Assembly (NCBI GenBank): GCA_963921935.1
Contig: OY998179.1
Coordinates: forward strand, 52,248,222-52,312,221
Length of the DNA: 64,000 nucleotides
DNA from: Galeruca laticollis
Lineage: Eukaryota > Arthropoda > Insecta > Coleoptera > Chrysomelidae
Direction of reading: 5' to 3'
Shown in pieces: positions 55,786-64,000 of the stretch. The notes below the pieces were generated by a model, which had not been told where the DNA came from, did not search any database, and worked only from the letters and a program-made list of their open reading frames with translations. Every line of letters begins with the position of its first letter. Position 1 is the stretch's first letter. The translations under genes and the position numbers were made by a program.

Positions 55786-58190
55786 CTGCCCAGCTTAAGT
55801 TAAACCCGAAGAAATTTCAGCTATTTAGAAACCGAGTCACCTAGCTAGGTCATATAGTGAGCAATGAAGGAGTGGATTACGAGAATTCAACGTCATGCCA
55901 TTCGGGCTCTGTAATGCGCCCACGACATTTGGATGACTAATGTGAAATATCTTGAGAGGGTTGTCTTGGGAGACATGCCTGGTCTGTTTGGACGATATCG
56001 TAGTAATGGGAAGACATTTGACGAACAGCTGAAGAATTTAGAAGATGTATTCAAATGACTTCAATCTGCTCAGCTCATGTTAAACCCGAAGAAATGTCAG
56101 CTATTCCAAAATCTAGTCAACTATTTAGGTCATAAAGTGAGCAATGAAGGAGTGGCAGTGGATCAAGAGAAAATTGCTGCCTTTCAGCAATGGCCGCAAC
56201 CAATCGACAAACACCAAATTAGGAGTTTCCTTGGACTCTTGACATACTATAGAAGATTATTCAGGATGTCTGGAGATATTGAGAAGGCCAGTTACTCGAC
56301 ACACAGAAGAAACAAGAGCTTTCCATTGGAATGAAGTCTGTCAAACGGCTTTTGAAACCTTGAAGAGACTTTAAACCACGGCGCCGATATTGGAATATGC
56401 ATTACTAGAGGGAGACTTTATTCTTGACACAGACGCCAGTAACGAAGGAATTGGTGGAGTGCTCTCACAGATCCAAGGAGGGCAAGAAAGAGTGCTGGGA
56501 TATTTCAGTAAAGTTCTCTCCAAACCAGGACGAAACTACTGCGTCACAAGAAGAGAACTTTTGGCGGTAGTGAAGTCCGTGGAATACTTTTACCAGTATC
56601 TCTATGTAAGAAAGTTCATAATCCGCACCGATCATCCAGCACTTAAGTGGTAAATGCAGTTCAAGAATCCCGAGGATCATATAGCTAGATGGATTGAACG
56701 ACTTCAAGAGTACGATTTCAACATCGAACATCGAGATGGTGTGAGTCACTGAAATGCCGACTCCCTGTCCAGACGGCTGTGCCCAACAAACTGTTCCCAC
56801 TGAAACAAGGCGAAATCTACGGAAGCTGCAGTTCCATGAATGGTCACCCACCAGGATAAAGAAGATCACGAGAATCATCCTCACCTAAAGAAGGTTCGGC
56901 AATGGAAGAAAGAAAATTGGCGACCTACTTGGCAAGAAGTGTCAAGATTTTCACCGACACTCATGGTATACTTAGCTCAGTGGGACTCCCTGGGAGCTGG
57001 CCCGTTGAAAAGAATCCTTGAGAACGATGATAGTTCCGAGAAGATGAGACATAGTTATCCCGAGAACGAGAGTAGCAGAGGCACTGAGAAAGTTACACGA
57101 CAGTCCATCGGGAGGTCATCTGGGAGTGAAGAGAATCCTTCAGCGAGTCAGTGAAAGGTTTTATTGGATGAACAGCTCCGACCATGTAAAGGATTTTTGT
57201 AAGAAATGTACGACTTGTGCAACGAGTAATAGACCACATCGCAAAAGAAAGGAACCCATGAACCAATATAATGTTGGAAGCCCTATCTAATGGATTGCTT
57301 TAGACATCGCTGGACCATTTCCGACGATAGAAAATGAGGGTAAATACATTCAGGTAGTAATGTATTATTTCACAAAGTGGGTGAGAATGTACGCGATCCC
57401 GAATCAGGAGGCCACAACTGTCGCGGATGTACTGGTGAAAGAATTTATCAGCCGGTATGAAGTGCCCTTGGAAGTCCTCAGCGATCAAGGAAGTCATTTC
57501 GAGAGCCAGATATTCCAGGAAATTTGTGACAAGCTGGGCATGAAGAATACCAGGACAACAGCGTTGCATCCACAGTCAGATAGAATGGTCGAAAAAGTGA
57601 ACAGAACCATTGGCAAATACATGTCCAATGTTGTTTCCAGCCACCAGACAAATTGGTACCAGTATCTTTCTCTATTTGCGTTGGCTTCTAGATCTGCCAT
57701 AAATGAGTTCACGGGTCAAACACCTGCAAGAATCCTGTCTGGACGTGAAATAAGTCTTCCTTGTGACCTGAAATTTGGCTACCTGGCGAAAATCTCGAAG
57801 GAGATTACGCGATGCAGTTGAGTAGAAGGATGGATGATGTGCTTGAATTGGTTGGAACGAATCTTCAATTTGGTTGCGACAGAATGAAAAAAACGGTAGA
57901 ACGGTATGACACGCAGGCCACAGAAGGCAGTTTCAAAGGAGGGGATAAAGTATGGTTACACAATCCAACAAGGAGAACAGGATTTTCTCCAAAACTACAG
58001 AAATCATGAATGAAGGTCCGTACTTAATCAAGAACATGATCAACGACGTCATCTACCGCATAAGCATGATCTCCAATGGAAAAACGAGAGTAGTCCAAAA
58101 CCGACTAGCGCCATTCGAAGGAGACCATGACAAAGAGGAAGGAGTGAACCATATACAACAAGAATCTTACCTCATTCGAAGGATTTATGG
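55786..58190 (+). pseudogene. Gypsy Pol (RT end, RNase H, integrase), heavily broken
   Basis: The RT end appears twice: a degraded frame at about 55790-55870 (LKLNPKKFQLF, LGHIVSNEGV) and again at 56077 (MLNPKKCQLFQNLVNYLGHK), so part is duplicated or rearranged. Then SFLGLLTYYRRL; RNase H FILDTDASNEGIGGVLSQIQ at 56406 and RRELLAVVKSVEYFYQYLYV; FRTDHPALKW-type end. Integrase: ALDIAGPFPT near 57298 (first Asp), VLSDQGSHFES near 57475 (second Asp), PQSDRMVEKVNR near 57570 (Glu), and the tail KVWLHNPTRRTG. Stops and frameshifts at many points. Resembles the 412-like Gypsy style. Confidence 0.85.
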
Positions 58191-58800
58191 GCGCATAAGG
58201 AGGAACCGGGAAAGCTAGATACGGAGTCACCTTAGAACGAAGACATGATTTTTTCCCGCGCTCGGAAAAATATTAGCTGGCATATAACAACTCCACCAGT
58301 AACAAACACGCACGAGGGTTGGCAACCGTCTTTCGAAAGAAGTTTGGGCAATTGGAAAAACTTTAAGATCAGATGCCAACCCCTGGCAAGACACTGAGAC
58401 TCAAACTCAATTCGCGGTACGTCTCTCACCTGGTAACTAGAAACGAATTTCCAGATTGATCCACGTACTGAAATGTGTGGGAAGCGCTTCGCAGCCTCTG
58501 AGATCATATACTGGATTCCCACGTGGAGAAACTAGCAATGCCCAGGATAGAGAGCAACCGGTTGGATTGGCGAGTCATCAGGAGCATGATAGAGGTGATC
58601 TTCCAAGATACCAATATTAATTTGCAGCTATACCCTCTCGTTATCGGTACCCGTTGAAAATAGTGCCCCGTTATTTCCATACCACCGGAAAGTGCACACA
58701 TGGGTCCAGTTGCCGATTCAAACATCCAGTCCGGACTACACAGAAGTTCCATGAGGAACTTCCTTCTAAAAAGAGAGTAATATTACGAAATCGTATACTG
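58191..58800. other. Probable Gypsy 3' non-coding region
   Basis: Follows integrase. Two minus-strand open frames (58232-58522, 58504-58752) have no recognisable features. No clear purine tract was located. Confidence 0.35.
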
Positions 58801-58844
58801 GTGTAATCCCTGAATCCGACTCTGTCTAATGCTATATATGAAAC

Positions 58845-59170
58845 TTAATATTGTGGCAAATGCAAATGCAAATCAATATTTATCATTTTTTGCGATTGTT
58901 TTTATAGATATTTCCAGGAAGGTCGATTGTTGGGAACCGCAATCATGAAGTTTTCGGAATAGGAGGGACTAGTGAAATGTTCAATATATAAGAGACTACC
59001 TACCAGCGGCAGGTTTTAGTTTGCAATTTATTGTCGTAGTGAATAGACGTGAACATAAGAAAATGTTAGTGACGTATTTATATAAGTTAGTGTTAGTGAA
59101 TATACAGTGTATCTACTATAAATTAGTGAATAGTTAAGTGTATTAATAAATTACGTAACTAGATACACAT
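58845..59170 (+). repeat. Possible Gypsy 3' LTR (single copy)
   Basis: Placed where a 3' LTR is expected. A TATA-like AATATATAAGAGA at 58985-58995 and an AATAAATTACG at about 59145 would serve as promoter and polyadenylation signal. No second copy lies in the window, so the limits are guesses. Confidence 0.35.
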
Positions 59171-59240
59171 ACAAGTTTCGTTTCGACAGTACAGTTCAAA
59201 GAAAAGTGTGATTACCGGGGTTGTTCAATGCTAACTTGTT

Positions 59241-60150
59241 ATGGCGACTCCAGAAAGTAAAGTTGTTCATAAAAAGTTGAGTGGGCAGTGTCGTGAAATA
59301 ATTATGAACGTTTTAAATGTCATGACCGAAGAGGCAAACAATGGAAAGTCAACAATTCCATTTAAAAAAGTTTTAATTATTGCAATATAATTTTAAAACC
59401 AAAGTAATTATTTAACAAATTTACACTCGATAGTAAATTTTTCAAATCATTTTCGTACATAAAATATTTATTTGTTGAACGATTTAAAAAAGTGACATTA
59501 GGGTGAGTCAAAGTATTTTATGCACTCATGTGTCAATTTTATGCACCAATAAATCATCATTGCAAACAAATTGACGCCATTTTTAGTCCATTTATGAACT
59601 TTATGAACTCGTTGCATGAATAACTATTCTGTTTCTGTCTACAGGAGTATATAAAAGGCTCATGTTTATTTTGTGTGAGATACATATTTAAACGTAATAG
59701 GTTTTGTAGCTTATAAATATAATTAATATACTCATTTCATACCTGTATCTATGACGTTTTGGTTTTATTATTTATTTTGAACCATCTTTCGATTTCAGTT
59801 ACAATTGCGGTTGGATCATATTAAAATATGTTTGAACTAAAATCTCAAAATCGTTCAAAACAACTAATGAACTAAAACGTAATATCGTATTTTTGAATTT
59901 AATACTTCTTTTAAATGGCCGAAAACCACGACACAAGTTTTTATTTCAAAGAACGGTCACTGAAAACTAATTTAACTATTTCCTCATTCTATTTGCATAA
60001 AAATATAAAAGAGTAAAACTTTTAATACAACATTTATATCGACTTATTTTATTGGCAGGTCAATGAACGAGTTTCTACTGATACGAAAGTTAGCCAAATA
60101 ACGCTTTCCCGTATTAAAAAAGAAGCTCTGGTAGGAAGTAATGCTGACAC
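59241..60150 (+). pseudogene. Helix-turn-helix region of a DDE transposon, two exons
   Basis: First exon from ATG 59241: MATPESKVVHKKLSGQCREI then IMNVLNVMTEEANNGKSTIP, ending FKK before a GTTTTA donor near 59382. The second exon starts after ATTGGCAG near 60058: VNERVSTDTKVSQITLSRIK, a helix-turn-helix-like segment, ending GCTCTG|GTAGGA. Joined across the intron, the sequence resembles the N-terminal DNA-binding part of Tc1/mariner-related DDE proteins in insects. No DDE core follows in the window. It may be a relic transposon or the first exons of a derived gene. Confidence 0.5.
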
Positions 60151-60779
60151 TAATATAATATACTTAGCACATCTGTACATAGTTCTAAATAAACAATAAT
60201 TGACGGCACCCAGAACCAAGATTTTTTTGTTTTGCCAGTCCTAACTCTGTAAAAATTGTGAAAGGATGTTATAATTTCATAGTAAATAATTGCAAAAAAC
60301 CCAAAAATTTACATATGAAAGTAGAAATATCTACCACAAATAGCTTTAATAATGTATTTATATTATTAGTATACTTATTAGACTATCTCTACAGGCGATT
60401 TCCCCAATTTGTTTCTCAACGTTTATGTATAAACCCAAATTTTTACATCATTATTCACTACATATTATTAAGAATAACAATTTTGGAAAGCTCAACAGGT
60501 AGGTCTGTCATTAACTATTACTACGAACAGATAGGAAAAATTGTTGGCCACTGTTGAATTTAGAAAGTCGTTTAACAATCCTCATCATATTTTACGCTTT
60601 ATCTACAAAATCTACCTGACTTCCAATTTAATATACAAATAAACCTCAATGACTACTATTATGAAGAGCCAACTCAAAGGACATAAATTTGAAGTAAAGG
60701 TGGAAGTTTATGTCTCTTGGAATCCATTTATTATTCACATCACATAAAATAATGAAGAGTAATTATAGAATTCCCAACT
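60151..60779. other. Unassigned spacer
   Basis: AT-rich. The 99-codon plus-strand frame at 60258-60557 has no recognisable family and AT-driven composition. Confidence 0.4.
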
Positions 60780-60820
60780 CCGCCAGTAGTATTGTCGGGT
60801 GGATTGAGTAGCTCGATTAT

Positions 60821-60867
60821 ACTGCTGCCGGTCCCAAGCCCGGATAAAGGAGGAGGGTTGTAGCAGC
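60821..60867 (+). other. GC-rich LINE leader motif
   Basis: TGCTGCCGGTCCCAAGCCCG, then GATAAAGGAGGAGGGTTG and TAGCAGCA. TGCTG pairs with CAGCA, and CCGG with CCGG inside, so a compact fold is possible. From memory, similar leaders precede many animal LINEs of this type. Confidence 0.5.
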
Positions 60868-60972
60868 AGGCTAGCTCCCTGCTATACGTAAAAATCCAAC
60901 TTGCTAAAAAGCCTAAACATCGCCTCGGAAGCACGGACGGATATACTGATAAACGACAAAAGCAACGACCAC

Positions 60973-62540
60973 GGTTAATGAAAATGGGAACATGGAATAT
61001 ACAGGAAGTAAAACACAAAGTCAACATCATTGTATCAGAAATAGAAAAACTTGAAATGGATGTGGTGACCCTTACCGAAACAAAGGAAAAAGGCTCTGGT
61101 ACTGAATGAATTGGTAAATATCTCCATATATATAGCAGGGTACCAAAGGAAGAGCGAGCAAAAAGAGGAATGTCCATCTTAATAAAGGCAACGTTAAAAA
61201 ACAAAATTACAAATTACGAAATTATCAATGAAAATATCTTAACAGTGAATATCAAACTCCACCAACATAATGTCACGTTAATAGCAGTATATAGCCCTTA
61301 AGACGATGAATCAATCGCTAATAAAGAATCCTTCTTCGAGATCCTCAATTAAGTTGTTAATAAGATTGGGAACTCTAGAGAGATCGTGATGATGGGTGAC
61401 TTCAGCAGCCGAACAGGAAAAATTACCAACAGTAATATTGTAGGCCCATTTGGAGAGGAGCAAATGAATGATAATGGCAACAGACTCATACAATTATGTG
61501 AAACCAACAACTTAACAATCACGAATGGCTTCTTCAATCATAAAGATATACATAGATACACCTGGACACAACCAACACGTAATCTGAAATCAGTAATAGA
61601 TTACTCCATCCTTAGACAAAAATCAAGCATACAGATAAATGATGTCAGAGTACTAAGAGGAGCTTTTGGTGGTGGATCAGATCATTTTCTGGTACGAGCC
61701 AAAATATTCTTTTCGCTAAAATATAAATTACAAAATAAAGACAACCAAACGATTGACTTACAAGAAGTGCCACATACAAAATATAATCTTGATAGTCTGA
61801 TACATGACAGTACAATACAATTATATCAAGAAAGACTAGACAATAAGCTGATACCAAATTTTCAAGACCTCACATTTCAAGAAACCTATAATAACATCAC
61901 GAAGCGGCTAAAGAATCATTAGGAACACATAAGCAATATATAAGTGATAATTTGTGGTGGAATGAAGATATAGAAGTTTTAGTATAACAAAAGAAAGACT
62001 TATACCTAAAATGGTTAAACACAAAAAATCCAGATGATCTCGAACACTACAAAATAATTAAACGTGAAACAAGTAAATTGATTCAGAAAGAAAAAAATGA
62101 ACTTTGGGATAAGAAATGTCACGATATCAATACCTACATTGGAGGACGGAAAAACACAGAAGCTTGGAGATTCATTAATTCAGTTCGAACATCACATACA
62201 GATAATAGAAACAAAAAAATGGATAGACTACTATGAAGAATTACTTACTGAGGACAGACAAGAATATTTGAATGAATCAATTACGGAAGAAATATATATA
62301 CAAGGCGAAAACGTTGAAATCACTGGGGATATAATCAAAAAAGCAATAAAAGGTTTGAGAAATGGAAAAGCTTGTGGCTCTGAGGGTGTGTGCGCTGAAC
62401 TTCTGAAGAATGGAACAGATACATTGTTCTGGGGTCTAGCGTACATATTCAAATTGTGCATTAATGGACATCCCGTTCCAGAAGAATGGAAAACTGCATA
62501 TATAACACCAATCTATAAAAAAAGGCGATAGAAAACGATG
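60973..62540 (+). pseudogene. LINE endonuclease and partial RT, broken
   Basis: Starts MKMGTWNIQEVKHKVN. Endonuclease motifs: VVTLTETKEKGSG, ILTVNIKLHQHNVTLIAVYS, MMGDFSSRTGKIT at 61388 (GDF kept), DYSILRQKSSIQINDVRVLR and GGGSDHFLVRAK. The linker and RT start: ELWDKKCHDINTYIGGRK, then after a frameshift near 62225 YYEELLTEDRQEYLNESI, GLRNGKACGSEGVCAELLKN and TAYITPIYKK, then ENYRGISVTS in another frame. Stops near 61107, 61300 and 61349. RT catalytic motifs lie beyond the truncation. Confidence 0.85.
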
Positions 62541-62610
62541 TGAAAATTACAGAGGAATATCCGTAACAAGTGCAATCAAGCCACTTTATGCTATGGGGCA
62601 TACACACCAA

Positions 62611-64000
62611 CAGTGCAAACAACATTCAGAAAATTAAGTACCAATTATGAAAAAAACCACAATAAGATTGATCCTACCATCAAAGTAATACAAATTAACA
62701 AAATTCGTATTGGCTTGGCAACGTTATTTGATGTCTTTATATTGTTTTTTGAAGTTTGATAATTTTTGGTTAATATTTAGAATGATTTATTATATACATT
62801 TATTTCACTACTTTACCTACAACCTCATTTAGTTATGTAAGTATTTTATATATAATATTTATTTTCAAATTGTAACCAAAACTTTTGATTTCTAATTCTA
62901 GTTTTTAATAAAAATAATCCAATACATGTATATATATATTGAGATGATAGTATCTTTTATTTATTTAATTGTTCATATTTTTTTATATTATTCATATTAG
63001 GTTTATATTATTTATTATAGTTTTGTTGTTGAGCGCCAGATGAAATTAATGAAATAATAAATGAATGTCTGTTTAGTTTAAAAAATAAAAGGCCAGCTAA
63101 CTTCAGTCCTCAAGATGAAACTCTTAATTATTTGTAGGGAATTATCGTGAGTAAGGATACATTTGTATTTAAATTTAAACTTCAAAATATTTAAGATGTT
63201 ATATGATTTATAAGGAGAAGAAATATTTACACTAACTGTTACTTATTATTTTCCAATAATTTTTAAATAGATCTAAATAGTACTCAATACGTTTCTCAAC
63301 TACTAATAAATACCTTGGCCAATGGTTTTAACTATCTTACTGAATAATATTTAAAGGTTATGAGAAATTATATTGAAATTATCGGAAAGTTCCTCCTTTT
63401 TTTCTATATTAGTTATAAATCTATTCAGTAAAATTTGTTATAATATTTTTATCTAAAATTTGTTGAGTAACTTTTTATCTGGTCGTTGAATTTTATGTGA
63501 AACATATCAAAAAAATTGTCATTTGAATTGACACAAGTCCGATCAGATAAAAAGGTTATGTACTAAGTTTTGACAGTTCCTTTGTGGAAAATAGAAATGA
63601 TATGAATTTAGTTTTCGTAAATTTACCTTACAGTTTGTAATTATGCACTGGATTCTTCTTCGATGTTTCTTAATTTAATTAGGTGTAGTAATGAACTGAA
63701 CCAAAATTCAGTTCTATGTCCTTGCTGGATACCGAAGACTGCTTCTCCGTAGTTCCAGTAAGTAATGTTTTATTATATTTACTTATGTTGTGATCAAATA
63801 CATTTTCTCCTCTTTATTTAATCTACAATATTCTCCACTAGTGTTATTGTACTCTGAAGTAATACTTGATTGATTTTACTTATGTTTGAGAATAATTTCT
63901 TCTACAGCTTTTCTCATATTTCAACATGTATCTTCTTTCTTTAGTTTTCTTATTATAATCTTATTTGATTCTTCTGAATGTCTCTATTTTAATAATCTCT
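62611..64000. other. AT-rich end of window, no gene seen
   Basis: No open frame or family recognised on either strand. A few TATA-like runs and a TATATA stretch at 62928 are expected by composition. Confidence 0.5.

Larger units (their letters stand above)
60780..62610 (+). mobile_element. RTE-like LINE, 3' truncated
   Basis: Starts with a GC-rich leader (60780-60975) and runs through endonuclease into the beginning of RT, where it ends near 62610. The 3' half is missing, so its end is not a normal retrotransposition end. Same protein style as the element at 253-2985. Confidence 0.8.

Overview
The window is eukaryotic, AT-rich, intron-poor DNA that is almost entirely transposable elements in different stages of decay. 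The mix (piggyBac, Merlin, Penelope with GIY-YIG endonuclease, Jockey-like and RTE-like LINEs, Gypsy, an env-carrying errantivirus, BEL/Pao, Copia, a tyrosine-recombinase element) points to an insect genome. I cannot fix the species or order from this sequence. No intact host gene was found. The only recognisable cellular gene sequence is a truncated ubiquitin-specific protease (USP2-like) fragment at 17868-18706.

Layout. 253-2985: 5'-truncated RTE-like LINE (+). 3277-4740: deleted Gypsy and a Copia gag piece (-). 7440-8950: LINE 3' fragment cut at a TTAA by a broken piggyBac (-). 9417-11126: two Penelope 3' halves head to head, forming an 808-bp-arm inverted repeat. 11535-13963: complete but dead piggyBac with TIRs, TTAA duplications and a TA microsatellite inside the transposase codons. 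13978-20844: piggyBac, Gypsy, Jockey, USP and unclassified reverse transcriptase (RT) fragments packed end to end. 20859-23610: minisatellite, TA, TCG and a ~170-bp satellite. 23612-28920: two 5' portions of one LINE family in opposite orientation.

32455-43312 is a three-level nest. A Merlin transposon is interrupted inside its transposase codons by an errantivirus (LTRs 32810-33077 and 41495-41785, 4-bp CCCG duplication). That errantivirus is in turn interrupted inside env by a ~1.7-kb tyrosine-recombinase (Crypton-like) element (about 38667-40353). Of the structures here, this one is the easiest to date relatively, because each insertion post-dates its host.

44728-49200 holds a ~140-bp satellite and a BEL/Pao gag flanked by inverted and tandem repeats. 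49709-55460 holds Penelope pieces around a nearly full-length two-ORF LINE (ORF1 open, ORF2 in one frame with five stops). 55790-59170 is a degenerate Gypsy. 59241-60140 is a two-exon helix-turn-helix fragment of a probable DDE transposon. 60780-62600 is another RTE-like LINE. The last 1.4 kb has nothing I recognise.

Together this reads as a heterochromatin-like TE graveyard. It contains repeated inverted arrangements that could form double-stranded RNA if transcribed, but nothing in the sequence shows that they are.
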